Source: an uncultured Endozoicomonas sp.
GTDB lineage: Bacteria; Pseudomonadota; Gammaproteobacteria; Pseudomonadales; Endozoicomonadaceae
Direction of reading: 5' to 3'
Assembly: GCA_900299555.1 (NCBI GenBank)
Contig: OODV01000082.1
Coordinates: 1-38,635 of the forward strand
DNA length: 38,635 nt
The notes under the pieces are model-generated. The model saw only the letters and a list, made by a program, of their open reading frames with translations, ran no database searches and had not been told where the DNA came from. The translations under genes were made by a program, and so were the position numbers. This document shows positions 17,258 through 26,320 of this stretch, one piece after another; position 1 is the stretch's first letter; each line of letters opens with the position of its first letter.

Positions 17258-18910
17258 TTAAACTTGTTTTTTTACAGGGGGTATTTTGGGTATAAAGACA
17301 ATAAACCGGCTTCCGCCATGGTCTCCGGGTTCTAAAATAATCTGCCCATTCAGTTCATCCAGCTGTTTGCGAACCAGGTAAAGCCCAATGCCATGGCCTG
17401 CCCCCTTTTTGCTGGTTACCCCTTTTTCAAAAATACGGAGCTGGTCTTCTGGTGTAATACCCGGACCATCGTCATCCATTTCAAAAATAAGGTCATTGCC
17501 CAGATCGGTCATGCTGAGCCGGACCTCTCCTCCTGTACCATGATGACGGAGGGTTGCTTCTAGGGCATTATCCAGCAGGTTGCCAATAATAGCGACCAGT
17601 TGCTCTCGGGAAAGGTCATCTGGTAGCTCGGCCATATGACTGTTTTCATCCACAGTCAGAGAGAGCCCAAGCTCTCTGGCACGGTTATATTTCCCTAAAA
17701 GACAGCCAGCAAGTATGGGATCAGGCACTGCCTCAACCAATAGTTGTATCAATGCCTGGTGGCTCTGATTTTCCTGACCAATAAACGTCAGTGCCTGTTC
17801 AGTAGCACCAATCTGAATCAGTCCGGCAATGGTATGTAGTTTATTACTGTATTCGTGGGCCTGACTGCGCAGCGAGTCAGCATACTGTTGTACCCGGTCC
17901 AGTTGCTGACTGACTCGATCCAGCTCATCTTTGCGACGAAAGCTTGAAACAACCCCTGTTACCTGGTCACCATTTGTCAGTGGAATACGGTTGACGATTA
18001 ATTGTTTTCCCTGCATCCAGACATGCTGGTCGTAATGGGGTTCTCCAGTGGCCAGAACTTCCAGTGTATTGCTGTCAGGGAGGACCTCTTGCACTGGAAG
18101 GCCAATAAGATCCTGGCTGGTGGGTAAACCCAGCGTAGCCAGTGCTGTTTGATTACAAGTGGTGATTCTACCATCAACATTAATAGCAATAATTCCTTCC
18201 CGGACCGACTCAAGGGTTGCATTTCGCTCCTGGTACAGTCTGCCAATCTGATCCGGTTCCAGTCCAAAAATGGCCCGCTTAACATAGTCAGCAAAAGCAA
18301 TGGCCATCACCGCACTGACGAGAAAACCGAGGATAATAACCAGAGCCAGAGTCTGACGGTATCGATTAACGACACTGGCAATACGATCTGTCAGGTAGCC
18401 TACCGATACAATCCCAATAACTTCTCTGGTATCCGGGGAAATGATGGGAGCTCTGGCTCGCATTGACGTCCCGAGACTGCCCTGGGCGGTATAGGCATAA
18501 CCTTTGCCATCGGGGAAGGTCAGCGGTCGTTCATCGGGCTCATCATCCAGTATGGATAATCCGATGGCATCAATATCGGGGTGAGCCAACCGGATTCCCA
18601 GATGGTCAGCAATGACGACATAACGTGCACCGTTCTTTTCAGCCAGCTTCAGGCTCAATGGGTGCAGAAAGTTGGTGTCACGTTCTGTTACTGCTCGCTG
18701 AACGGACGGTATATCTGAAATGGTGTTAGCTACATGCATGGCTTTCTGAGCCATTTGTTCATCCAGTGCCTGGCTGAGATAGGTCAGGGCAAAGCCTCCC
18801 ACCAGACCCGTCTGAATCAACACCATGACACCCAGAATTAAAATCATCCGGGTCTTCAGCTTGACCGTGCGCTTAAAGAGCAGTTGTTTGATGTTATTTG
18901 TGAGATTCAT
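17258..18910 (-). CDS. CitA/DcuS-type sensor histidine kinase
   Basis: A membrane sensor kinase of about 550 residues. Two membrane segments (near residues 20-45 and 180-200) bracket a periplasmic Cache/PAS-like domain; ARYVVIADHLGIRLAHPD and YTAQGSLGTSMRARAPI match the CitA/DcuS ligand-binding fold. A cytoplasmic PAS domain follows (RNATLESVREGIIAINVDGRI). The histidine motif is SQAHEYSNKLHTIAGLI; the ATPase has NLLDNALEAT, DDGPGI and GAGHGIGLYLV. The ATG at 18910 is preferred to an in-frame TTG at 18982 because the extra 24 residues are atypical. Expected ligands are citrate, tricarballylate or C4-dicarboxylates. It is co-transcribed with the regulator and divergent from tctC. Confidence 0.87.
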   Translation of the reverse strand: MNLTNNIKQLLFKRTVKLKTRMILILGVMVLIQTGLVGGFALTYLSQALDEQMAQKAMHVANTISDIPSVQRAVTERDTNFLHPLSLKLAEKNGARYVVIADHLGIRLAHPDIDAIGLSILDDEPDERPLTFPDGKGYAYTAQGSLGTSMRARAPIISPDTREVIGIVSVGYLTDRIASVVNRYRQTLALVIILGFLVSAVMAIAFADYVKRAIFGLEPDQIGRLYQERNATLESVREGIIAINVDGRITTCNQTALATLGLPTSQDLIGLPVQEVLPDSNTLEVLATGEPHYDQHVWMQGKQLIVNRIPLTNGDQVTGVVSSFRRKDELDRVSQQLDRVQQYADSLRSQAHEYSNKLHTIAGLIQIGATEQALTFIGQENQSHQALIQLLVEAVPDPILAGCLLGKYNRARELGLSLTVDENSHMAELPDDLSREQLVAIIGNLLDNALEATLRHHGTGGEVRLSMTDLGNDLIFEMDDDGPGITPEDQLRIFEKGVTSKKGAGHGIGLYLVRKQLDELNGQIILEPGDHGGSRFIVFIPKIPPVKKQV

Positions 18911-19070
18911 GCTCAATATTTTTTGATGACGTCCATAAAAAGCAGTCGTGAACTTTATGATCAAAATACCCGTTAAGTTCAAAAGCTTCAGTCAATGTGA
19001 ATGTCTGGGTAATCTTTAATTAAATAAATAAAAACCTCAATAATCATAACAACCTATGAGGGCATTCCCG
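18911..19070. promoter_or_regulatory. divergent promoter region, sensor kinase / tctC
   Basis: About 160 bp of AT-rich DNA between the two divergent units, including TTTAATTAAATAAATAAAA around 19014-19034. It must carry both promoters and the probable binding sites of the CitB-type regulator. No operator could be defined by eye. Confidence 0.4.
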
Positions 19071-20060
19071 ATGATTCGCTCTATTTCCAGAAAAAAGCGT
19101 TCCTCTCTCCTGGCCACAGCTCTGACTGGTTTTCTCACTGCAGGTGTTTCGATACATGCAGTTGCACTGGATGAACTTCACTTTCTTATTCCCGGTGGTG
19201 CAGGCGGTGGCTGGGACAGTACTGCCCGTGGTACCGGTGAGGCTCTGACCAAATCAGGCCTGGTGGAATCAATCTCGTATGAAAACATGTCTGGTGGTGG
19301 TGGCGGCAAAGCCATTGCTCATCTAATTGAAACAGCCGCTCAGCAAGATGACACCCTGATGGTGAACTCCACCCCGATTGTTATTCGTTCGCTGTCGAAA
19401 GTGTTTCCCCAGTCTTTTCGTGATCTGACACCCGTGGCGGCAACCATTGGTGACTTTGGCGCCTTTGTTGTTCGTGCTGACTCCCCTTATACCAGTTTCC
19501 AGCAGGTGGCAGAAGATTTTGTTAAGAACCCACGTTCAGTAAAAGTGGCGGGCGGTTCCGCACGGGGCAGCATGGATCATCTGGTGGCGGCAATGGCCTT
19601 TAAAGCTTCTGGAGGTGACCCACGTCGTGTGAAATATGTCGCTTATGATGCAGGTGGTAAGGCGATGGCCAGTTTATTGTCTGGTGAGACGGATATTCTT
19701 TCTACCGGTTTGAGTGAAGCCTTGAGCCTGGCAGATGCTCGTGAAGTTCGGGTACTGGTGATGACAGGAGAAGAGCGTTCTGATGCTGCTCCTGAGGTGC
19801 CGACTCTGAAAGAGCTGGGTTATAACAGCAGTTTTGTTAACTGGCGGGGCTTTTTTGGCGCTCCTGACCTGAGTGAAGAGAAAAAAGCGGAGTTTGTGAA
19901 GACCCTTGAGAAGATGTACGAAACAGCCGAGTGGGAGCAGGTGCGTGCCCGTTATGGCTGGTCTGAAATCTTCAAGCCTGACGCTACATTTGTCGCATTC
20001 CTTGGCAATCAGGAAAAAGAAATGGGGACTCTGATGCGCGAACTGGGCTTCCTGAAATAA
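19071..20060 (+). CDS. tctC: Tripartite tricarboxylate transporter substrate-binding protein
   Basis: A 329-residue TctC/Bug-family periplasmic binding protein. A basic N-terminus and hydrophobic core ending near VALD form the signal peptide. The first beta-strand motif LHFLIPGGAGGGWDSTAR is the hallmark ligand loop, and ENMSGGGGGKAIAHLIE and GGSARGSMDHLVAA match the rest of the fold. It captures tri- or dicarboxylates and hands them to TctAB. The start at 19071 is chosen because GAGGG at 19058-19062 is an ideal ribosome-binding site eight bases upstream; the ATG at 19056 has none. It heads tctC-tctB-tctA, with a hairpin after it that may raise its yield relative to the membrane subunits. Confidence 0.92.
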   Translation: MIRSISRKKRSSLLATALTGFLTAGVSIHAVALDELHFLIPGGAGGGWDSTARGTGEALTKSGLVESISYENMSGGGGGKAIAHLIETAAQQDDTLMVNSTPIVIRSLSKVFPQSFRDLTPVAATIGDFGAFVVRADSPYTSFQQVAEDFVKNPRSVKVAGGSARGSMDHLVAAMAFKASGGDPRRVKYVAYDAGGKAMASLLSGETDILSTGLSEALSLADAREVRVLVMTGEERSDAAPEVPTLKELGYNSSFVNWRGFFGAPDLSEEKKAEFVKTLEKMYETAEWEQVRARYGWSEIFKPDATFVAFLGNQEKEMGTLMRELGFLK

Positions 20061-20073
20061 TTTTCCCAATCTT

Positions 20074-20099
20074 GCGGGGATTGTTTGATCAATCCCCGC
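20074..20099 (+). terminator. intra-operon hairpin between tctC and tctB
   Basis: GCGGGGATTG (20074-20083) and CAATCCCCGC (20090-20099) form a perfect 10-bp stem with a short loop. The following tract ATTTTCAATA is only weakly U-rich. It is likely a partial terminator or a stabiliser of the 3' end of tctC mRNA, a common way to make more binding protein than transporter. Confidence 0.7.
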
Positions 20100-20142
20100 A
20101 TTTTCAATATGCCCTTATCTGATATCGCCTGAGGTTATTCAC

Positions 20143-20625
20143 ATGATGTTGAGTAAGGATCAGATTGGTTCTCTGGTATTTCTTTGTCTGTCACTCAGTT
20201 ATGGCTATTACGCAGGTAAGATCCCCCTGTTGCCGGGTGACGAGTTTGAGCCTTTTCACGCTCAAACACTGCCGTACGCCCTGGCAGGGCTGGGAGTACT
20301 GTTCTCGTTTTTACTGTTAGCGAGCAGTTCAATGGCAGGAAGTCGCAGTGAAGCAAAGTCATCAAACGCATCTCTTGATTTTTCATTGGTCGCAAAACTT
20401 CTGGCTTTGATTGTTCTTTTTGCCATTGCATTGCAGTGGATTGGTTTTCTTCTGGCAACAACCATGTTCCTTATTGGTGGTTACTGGCTACTGGGAGAAC
20501 GTCGTCCAAAGGTTCTGATTCTGGCTTCACTACCATTTGCGGCAGGCATTTGGGGAGTGTTGACTCAGTTGCTTAATATTTATCTGGCTCCGGGTCAGCT
20601 GTTGATCATGGTGACGGGAGGCTGA
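20143..20625 (+). CDS. tctB: Tripartite tricarboxylate transporter small membrane subunit
   Basis: A 160-residue protein with four predicted membrane segments, the expected size and topology of TctB. Features include the N-terminal IGSLVFLCLSLSYGYYAGKIPLLPGDEFEP, with the PxxxGDxxGP-like loop, and a C-terminal IWGVLTQLLNIYLAPG motif. It forms the permease complex with TctA. GAGG a few bases before the ATG serves as ribosome-binding site. Its stop is 2 bp before the tctA start, so translation is likely coupled. Confidence 0.88.
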   Translation: MMLSKDQIGSLVFLCLSLSYGYYAGKIPLLPGDEFEPFHAQTLPYALAGLGVLFSFLLLASSSMAGSRSEAKSSNASLDFSLVAKLLALIVLFAIALQWIGFLLATTMFLIGGYWLLGERRPKVLILASLPFAAGIWGVLTQLLNIYLAPGQLLIMVTGG

Positions 20626-20627
20626 TT

Positions 20628-22166
20628 ATGTTGGATGGTCTGTTTACTGGATTAACAACGGCCATAATGCCGTTCAATTTGTTAATGGTGGTGGTTGGCT
20701 GTTTTGCAGGCACATTCATCGGTATGTTGCCGGGCCTTGGGCCTATCTCTGCTGTGGCATTGATGATCCCCATCACCTACGGTCTAGACCCTTCGTCTGG
20801 CATTATCCTGATGGCGGGCGTTTACTATGGTGCTGTTTTTGGTGGTTCGACATCATCGATTCTGATCAATGCACCAGGGTGTGCCAGCACGGTAGTGACC
20901 GCGTTTGATGGCTATCCTCTGGCGCAGCAGAATAAGGCGGGTAAGGCACTTGCTCTGGCCGCTTATTCTTCTTTTACCGGTGGTACTATCGGCGCCATTA
21001 TTCTGCTGTTTGCAGCACCCTTTCTGGCCTCTGTTTCTCTCAGCTTCCAGTCTGGTGATTACTTTGCCCTGATGCTCCTTGGTTTAACAGCCGTTGCCGC
21101 ATTTTCAGGAAAAGGGCAGACGCTCAAAGCGATGATTATGACCGTTTTTGGGTTGATGATTGCGACGGTGGGAACCGATTTGATGTCAGGCACCACACGG
21201 TTTACGTTTGGGAATGTAAACCTGATTGATGGTGTCAGTTTTCTATTGCTGGCGATGGCCACTTTTGCCCTGGCAGAAGTTCTGATGTCGGTTATGAAAG
21301 GCGCTCATCGAGAGCAGGATCAGGCGATGGATACTGAAGCGCTGGGCAGTATGAAACTCAGTCGTGATGAAGTAAAAGAAGTGGCGCCAACGGTTGCCCG
21401 TTCATCTGTATTTGGTTTTCTGGTCGGTGTGCTGCCGGGGGCTGGTGCAACGATTGCTTCCTTCCTGGCTTATGGTCTTGAGCGCAACCTGGCCAGCGCC
21501 AAACAGAAGTTACAGTTTGGTAAGGGCGCACTGCGAGGGTTGGCTGCGCCTGAGTCTGCCAATAATGCAGCCTCTACGGGCTCCTTTGTTCCCCTGCTAA
21601 CGCTGGGTATTCCGGGCTCTGGAACCACAGCCATTATGTTGGGTGCATTGATCGCCTATGGTATTCAACCTGGGCCTCGTCTGTTTATGGATAATCCGGA
21701 TGTGTTCTGGTCCGTCATTATTTCCATGTACTTTGGCAATCTGGTGTTGTTGATTCTGAACCTGCCATTGATTCCTTACATCTCAAGATTACTGGCGATT
21801 CCAAGGCCTATATTGATTCCACTGATTCTCTTTTTCTCCATTACCGGCGTTTACCTGGTCAGCTTTAATACTTTTGATATTCATATGATGGTTGCGATTA
21901 CCGTTATTGCCCTTGGGCTGAAGCTGCTGGATTTCCCAATGGCGCCAATGCTGCTTGGGTTTATCCTGGGTGGAATACTGGAGAATAATCTCAGTCGGGC
22001 TCTGACGCTTTCCGATGGAAGTTTTTCTTTCCTGTGGGAACGTCCTCTGACGTTGAGCATTTGCCTGATTACCCTGGCTCTGCTTTTTTTGCCAGCACTT
22101 CGCAGCTTGCTGGACATGAAAGCAAGAAATCAGGAAGTACCGGGTGCGAATGTCGGTGAAGGTTGA
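20628..22166 (+). CDS. tctA: Tripartite tricarboxylate transporter large membrane subunit
   Basis: A 512-residue permease with about 11-12 hydrophobic segments, full length for TctA. Conserved motifs include GTFIGMLPGLGPISAVALMIPITYGLDP, YYGAVFGGSTSSILINAPG and a repeated half with GVLPGAGATIASFLAYGLER and GIPGSGTTAIMLGALIAYGIQPGPRLF; the two glycine-proline-rich loops form the substrate path. It drives uptake of citrate-like tri- or dicarboxylates using an ion gradient. It is the last gene of the operon and is followed by a terminator at 22196-22222. Confidence 0.94.
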   Translation: MLDGLFTGLTTAIMPFNLLMVVVGCFAGTFIGMLPGLGPISAVALMIPITYGLDPSSGIILMAGVYYGAVFGGSTSSILINAPGCASTVVTAFDGYPLAQQNKAGKALALAAYSSFTGGTIGAIILLFAAPFLASVSLSFQSGDYFALMLLGLTAVAAFSGKGQTLKAMIMTVFGLMIATVGTDLMSGTTRFTFGNVNLIDGVSFLLLAMATFALAEVLMSVMKGAHREQDQAMDTEALGSMKLSRDEVKEVAPTVARSSVFGFLVGVLPGAGATIASFLAYGLERNLASAKQKLQFGKGALRGLAAPESANNAASTGSFVPLLTLGIPGSGTTAIMLGALIAYGIQPGPRLFMDNPDVFWSVIISMYFGNLVLLILNLPLIPYISRLLAIPRPILIPLILFFSITGVYLVSFNTFDIHMMVAITVIALGLKLLDFPMAPMLLGFILGGILENNLSRALTLSDGSFSFLWERPLTLSICLITLALLFLPALRSLLDMKARNQEVPGANVGEG

Positions 22167-22195
22167 AGCCAACAGAACCTGATCAGGATATTGAA

Positions 22196-22222
22196 TAAAA
22201 AGCTCTTGTGTCAGGGCTTTTT
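22196..22222 (+). terminator. Rho-independent terminator after tctA
   Basis: AAAAAGCTC (22197-22205) pairs, with one mismatch, to GGGCTTTTT around 22214-22222, followed by ATTCATTG. The A-tract and T-tract on both sides suggest it works mainly rightward. Confidence 0.65.
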
Positions 22223-22288
22223 ATTCATTGTTTTTGTTTGGCTTAGGTTCATCGTGTATTCAGAATGCCCGGTGTGTCCTTGAGACAG

Positions 22289-22630
22289 TTAAAATTGATA
22301 ACTGGGCTCGTTTGCTTTATAGACTGAAAGCGTTAATTCAGACCTTTGACCTTTTGCATGAGTGATCAGGGATTTTCCGATTCCCTGCCCTTGAAACTCC
22401 GGCAACACAAAGATTGCAGCCAGAGTATTTTCATACAGTGCGTAAAAGCCAACAACTTTCCCTCTCTGTTCATATACCCAGATTTCTGAAGCCGACAGAT
22501 AGATATTCCGCATATTGTCTAACTGAGAATGCCAGAAACCAGCTTCGATGAAATCATGAGCTTTGATTGAAGTATTCAGCCAGATAGTGAGTACAGTATC
22601 AGTATCGTTCTCGTTGGATCGTCTAATCAT
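22289..22630 (-). CDS. GNAT N-acetyltransferase (YjaB-like), probably C-terminally truncated
   Basis: A 113-residue GNAT protein. The N-terminus IRRSNENDTDTVLTIWLNTSIKAHDFIEAGFW resembles YjaB-type acetyltransferases. AAIFVLPEFQGQGIGKSLITHA contains the Q/RxxGxG/A acetyl-CoA motif in full. The usual last segment, N-x-x-A-x-x-FYxxxGF followed by a terminal strand, is missing: the frame stops right after NEPSYQF. Just beyond the stop the same frame continues with LSQGHTGHSEYTMNL, which resembles the lost tail. A tyrosine codon mutated to TAA, with some further loss, would explain this. It may be inactive. Function and substrate are unknown. Confidence 0.65.
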   Translation of the reverse strand: MIRRSNENDTDTVLTIWLNTSIKAHDFIEAGFWHSQLDNMRNIYLSASEIWVYEQRGKVVGFYALYENTLAAIFVLPEFQGQGIGKSLITHAKGQRSELTLSVYKANEPSYQF

Positions 22631-22660
22631 CGGAGAGAATAATTAACAGAGGGTATGGAT

Positions 22661-22687
22661 ATAAAAAAGCCCCTGAATTCAGGGGCT
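22661..22687 (-). terminator. Rho-independent terminator after dnaJ
   Basis: AGCCCCTGAATTCAGGGGCT (22668-22687) is a perfect 20-bp palindrome followed, on the minus strand, by six to seven T residues. It lies 18 bp beyond the dnaJ stop and ends the leftward dnaK-dnaJ transcript. Confidence 0.9.
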
Positions 22688-22704
22688 GATTCTTTACGAG
22701 GATA

Positions 22705-23847
22705 TCACGAAGTCATGTCATCAAAGAATTTTTTCACACCATCGAAGAACGATTGCTTCTTCGGTGACTGATGACCAGTGCCTTCTTTTTGGAAGGTTTC
22801 TTCCAGTTCCTTCAAGAGTTCCTTCTGACGCTCAGTCAATTTAACCGGAGTTTCAACCACCACACGACACATCAGGTCACCGGCACTACCACCTCGAACC
22901 GGGACAACGCCCTTGCCGCGCAGGCGGAACAGCTTGCCAGTCTGCGTCTCTTCAGGAATCTTCAGTTTCACACGGCCTTCAAGGGTGGGAACTTCCAGTT
23001 CTCCGCCCAGGGCTGCATCCACAAAAGTAATGGGTACTTCACAGTACAGGTGTTTGCCGTCGCGCTGGAAGATCGGATGATCGGCAACACTGACCTGAAC
23101 ATAAAGGTCACCAGAAGGACCACCATTGCTGCCGGCTTCGCCTTCACCCGCGAGGCGGATGCGATCGCCGGTATCAACACCCTGTGGGATTTTAACAGAC
23201 AGAGTCTTGTATTCCTGAACGCGGCCTTCACCGTGACAGGCGTGGCAGGGATCTTTGATCATCTTGCCCGTACCACGGCAGTCAGGGCAGGTTTGCTGAA
23301 CAGAGAAGAAGCCCTGTTGCATACGCACTTGGCCAATGCCACCACAGGTGGTACAACCAACAGGCTGGGTGCCTTTTTTCGCGCCGGAGCCGTCACATTC
23401 AGTACAGCTGACCAGCGTAGGAATACGAATTTTTTTGGTGACACCGCGAACGGCCTCTTCCAGACTCAGCTCCAGCTGATAGCGGAGGTCCGCACCTCTT
23501 TGTACAGAGCTGCGGCTGCGGCCACCCCCTGCACCGAAAATGTCACCAAAGACATCGCCAAAAATATCGCCAAAGTTACCACCGGCAAAACCGCCAGCCC
23601 CACCCATGCCGCCCATGCTTGGGTCAACACCAGCATGGCCATACTGGTCGTAGGCGGCTTTTTTCTGGCCGTCGGAAAGTACTTCGAAAGCTTCATTAAT
23701 TTCCTTAAAGCTCTCTTCAGCCTCTTTATCACCAGGATTACGGTCCGGGTGATGCTTCATGGCCATACGACGATAGGCCTTTTTTATGTCCTTGTCCGAA
23801 GCGCTCCTGTCTACGCCAAGCACTTCGTAATAGTCGCGTTTTGCCAT
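22705..23847 (-). CDS. dnaJ: Chaperone DnaJ (Hsp40)
   Basis: A 380-residue type I Hsp40. The J domain (residues 1-70) has the HPD tripeptide in [11 protein letters not shown] Gly/Phe-rich segment follows (about 75-115). The zinc domain has four CxxCxGxG motifs: [24 protein letters not shown] and CHACHGEG. The C-terminal substrate-binding domains include [27 protein letters not shown]. DnaJ delivers unfolded proteins to DnaK and stimulates its ATPase. It lies 328 bp downstream of dnaK, an unusually wide gap for this pair, with a hairpin inside it. Confidence 0.97.
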   Translation of the reverse strand: MAKRDYYEVLGVDRSASDKDIKKAYRRMAMKHHPDRNPGDKEAEESFKEINEAFEVLSDGQKKAAYDQYGHAGVDPSMGGMGGAGGFAGGNFGDIFGDVFGDIFGAGGGRSRSSVQRGADLRYQLELSLEEAVRGVTKKIRIPTLVSCTECDGSGAKKGTQPVGCTTCGGIGQVRMQQGFFSVQQTCPDCRGTGKMIKDPCHACHGEGRVQEYKTLSVKIPQGVDTGDRIRLAGEGEAGSNGGPSGDLYVQVSVADHPIFQRDGKHLYCEVPITFVDAALGGELEVPTLEGRVKLKIPEETQTGKLFRLRGKGVVPVRGGSAGDLMCRVVVETPVKLTERQKELLKELEETFQKEGTGHQSPKKQSFFDGVKKFFDDMTS

Positions 23848-24175
23848 CAGTAAAACCCTGAGCTAACTGCATTCACCAGTCGAGCATGAAAACACAGAAC
23901 TCACTGGATTCATGGTCAAGTCTGACAAAGCCTTCATTTTTGATATATACGACAACGCGGGAGTTAAACCAATCGCGTCTCTGGAGCCGTATTGCACTGG
24001 TAACCTGAACTGAAATCCATCGTTAATGCTACTTACCATAGTGACGACTATGACTCGTTGCTTCGTTGTCTTTCAATCCAGCTAACCATGCTCATAACGG
24101 GGTTAGAAGACTTGATCGGTATTAATCCCGCGTTGTGGCCAATCCAATCATCAGTCATTGATGATTGCCATGGTC
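23848..24175. other. dnaK-dnaJ intercistronic region
   Basis: About 330 bp without a gene. Just after the dnaK stop, CAATCATCA (24145-24153) and TGATGATTG (24159-24167) form a perfect 9-bp stem without a U-tract. No sigma32-type promoter is apparent for dnaJ. The hairpin could slow transcription or protect the dnaK message, giving less DnaJ than DnaK. Confidence 0.5.
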
Positions 24176-26107
24176 TTACTTCTTGTCATCCTTTACTTCT
24201 TCAAACTCAGCGTCGACAGCATCGTCTGCAGCGGAGTCACCTTTGCTGCCTTCGCCACCTTCAGCCTGGGCTCCACCCTGCTGTTGCTGAGCTTCCGCAT
24301 ACATCTTCTGAGTCAGGCTGGCAGACGCTTCAGAAAGAGCCTTGGTTTTAGCGTCGATCTCTTCTTTATCGTCACCTTTGGCGGCTGCTTCCAGCTCTTC
24401 AACGGCTTTGTTGATGGCTGTTTTCTCTTCTTCAGTCGCCTTGTCGCCCGCTTCTTCAAGCATTTTGCGGGTAGCGTGTGCAAGACCGTCGGCCTGGTTA
24501 CGTGCAGCTGCCAGCTCTTCAAACTTCTTATCGTCTGCAGCGTTGGCTTCTGCATCCTTAACCATCTGATCGATTTCTTCGTCAGACAGACCGGAAGATG
24601 CCTTGATGACAATAGACTGTTCTTTGCCAGTTGCCTTGTCTTTTGCAGAAACATTCAGAATACCGTTAGCATCCAGGTCGAAGCTGACTTCGATTTGTGG
24701 CATGCCACGTGGTGCCGGAGGAATGTCTGCCAGGTCAAAACGACCCAGGGACTTGTTGTGAGCAGCCTGCTTACGCTCACCCTGCAGAACGTGAATGGTC
24801 ACTGCACCCTGGTTATCGTCTGCGGTAGAGAAGGTCTGTGATTTTTTGGTAGGAATCGTGGTGTTCTTTTCGATCAGCGGAGTCATTACACCGCCCATGG
24901 TTTCGATACCCAGGGTCAGTGGAGTTACGTCCAGCAGCAGAACGTCTTTAACGTCACCCGCCAGAACGGCAGCCTGGATAGAAGCACCCATGGCAACGGC
25001 TTCGTCAGGGTTAACGTCCTTGCGGGGCTCTTTACCAAAAAACTCAGCCACTTTCTGCTGAACCAGTGGCATACGAGTCTGACCACCCACCAGGATAACT
25101 TCGTCGATATCAGACAGGTCCAGATCAGAATCTTTAACCGCAATGCGACATGGCTCCAGAGAACGGGCAACCAGATCTTCTACCAGAGATTCCAGCTTGG
25201 AACGGCTAACTTTAACGTTCAGGTGCTTAGGGCCGGTAGCATCAGCAGTGATGTATGGCAGGTTAACGTCAGTCTGCTGAGTAGAAGACAGCTCAATCTT
25301 GGCCTTTTCAGCGGCTTCTTTCAGACGCTGCATGGCCAGTGGGTCGCCTGTCAGGTCGATGCCCTGGTCTTTCTTGAATTCAACTGCAAGGTATTCGATC
25401 AGACGCAGGTCAAAGTCTTCACCACCCAGGAACGTGTCACCATTAGTGGCCAGTACTTCAAACTGGTGCTCGCCGTCTACATCGGCAATTTCAATAATGG
25501 AAACGTCGAAAGTACCACCACCCAGGTCATAAACCGCAATGGTCTGGTCGCCTTTCTTTTTGTCCATGCCGTAAGCCAGTGCCGCAGCAGTTGGCTCGTT
25601 GATAATACGCTTAACGTCCAGACCCGCTATACGGCCGGCGTCTTTAGTGGCCTGACGCTGAGAATCGTTGAAGTAGGCTGGAACGGTGATAACCGCTTCG
25701 GTGACTGACTCGCCCAGGTAATCTTCAGCCGTCTTCTTCATTTTCTTCAGAATTTCGGCAGAAATCTGAGGTGGGGCCTTTCTGTCGCCTTTAACTTCAA
25801 CCCATGCGTCGCCATTATCAGCTTCGGCGATCTTGTAAGGCACCATCTTGATGTCTTTCTGAACCACTTCATCTTTGAAGCGGCGACCAATCAGGCGCTT
25901 GATAGCAAACAGGGTATTGTTAGGGTTGGTTACCGCCTGACGCTTGGCTGGCTGGCCTACCAGAATTTCTCCATCGTCAGTGTAAGCGATGATGGAAGGT
26001 GTGGTACGCGCACCTTCAGCGTTTTCAATAACTTTTGCTTTTTCTCCATCCAGGATCGCCACACAGGAGTTGGTGGTGCCCAGGTCAATACCAATGATTT
26101 TACCCAT
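24176..26107 (-). CDS. dnaK: Chaperone DnaK (Hsp70)
   Basis: A 643-residue Hsp70. The ATPase domain carries [13 protein letters not shown] at the N-terminus, [13 protein letters not shown] and the [15 protein letters not shown] phosphate and adenosine loops. The substrate domain follows the linker [15 protein letters not shown], and the C-terminus ends in the characteristic acidic [13 protein letters not shown]. It binds exposed hydrophobic segments of client proteins in an ATP cycle run by DnaJ and GrpE. The ATG at 26107 is chosen: the upstream in-frame ATG at 26122 lies in the GGAGA ribosome-binding sequence. A sigma32 promoter lies at 26243-26268. Confidence 0.98.
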   Translation of the reverse strand: MGKIIGIDLGTTNSCVAILDGEKAKVIENAEGARTTPSIIAYTDDGEILVGQPAKRQAVTNPNNTLFAIKRLIGRRFKDEVVQKDIKMVPYKIAEADNGDAWVEVKGDRKAPPQISAEILKKMKKTAEDYLGESVTEAVITVPAYFNDSQRQATKDAGRIAGLDVKRIINEPTAAALAYGMDKKKGDQTIAVYDLGGGTFDVSIIEIADVDGEHQFEVLATNGDTFLGGEDFDLRLIEYLAVEFKKDQGIDLTGDPLAMQRLKEAAEKAKIELSSTQQTDVNLPYITADATGPKHLNVKVSRSKLESLVEDLVARSLEPCRIAVKDSDLDLSDIDEVILVGGQTRMPLVQQKVAEFFGKEPRKDVNPDEAVAMGASIQAAVLAGDVKDVLLLDVTPLTLGIETMGGVMTPLIEKNTTIPTKKSQTFSTADDNQGAVTIHVLQGERKQAAHNKSLGRFDLADIPPAPRGMPQIEVSFDLDANGILNVSAKDKATGKEQSIVIKASSGLSDEEIDQMVKDAEANAADDKKFEELAAARNQADGLAHATRKMLEEAGDKATEEEKTAINKAVEELEAAAKGDDKEEIDAKTKALSEASASLTQKMYAEAQQQQGGAQAEGGEGSKGDSAADDAVDAEFEEVKDDKK

Positions 26108-26123
26108 TTTTTCTGTCTCCATT

Positions 26124-26139
26124 GCCTTGAAGCCAAGGC
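26124..26139 (-). promoter_or_regulatory. short 5'UTR hairpin next to the dnaK ribosome-binding site
   Basis: On the minus strand GCCTTG-GCTT-CAAGGC forms a perfect 6-bp stem with a 4-base loop, ending a few bases before the GGAGA ribosome-binding sequence of dnaK. It could affect ribosome access or mRNA stability. A thermosensor role is speculative. Confidence 0.35.
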
Positions 26140-26242
26140 GGAATTCTTTGAAATCAGTGATTGCTTCCCAGTGGTTTCAGCAGAGTATGAAGTCTGTTGA
26201 AACAGCGTCTATGTGGTGATTACCACGATCTTGGTTTGCTAT

Positions 26243-26268
26243 ATGGGAGCGGCATTTTCTTTTTCAAG
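26243..26268 (-). promoter_or_regulatory. sigma32 heat-shock promoter of dnaK
   Basis: On the minus strand CTTGAA (26268-26263) is followed after 14 bases by TCCCATAT (from 26248). This matches the sigma32 consensus CTTGAA-N13-15-CCCCATNT in both elements and spacing. It lies about 135 bp before the dnaK start, downstream of grpE. Confidence 0.85.
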
Positions 26269-26320
26269 GGGGCTGCTTCAAGAATCTGGTCCTTAAAACA
26301 GCCTTGCAGCAAGATCTGTC

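Noticed and set aside
22771-23853. A 360-residue rightward open frame opposite dnaJ
   Set aside because: It mirrors the Gly/Phe-rich and conserved domains of dnaJ on the other strand and shows only repetitive Ala/Thr/Phe composition. Codon bias of dnaJ explains the openness.
24158-24841. A 227-residue rightward hydrophobic frame opposite dnaK, resembling a membrane protein
   Set aside because: The apparent Phe/Leu/Ser richness is the complement of Glu/Lys/Ala codons in the DnaK C-terminus. No start signals; a shadow.
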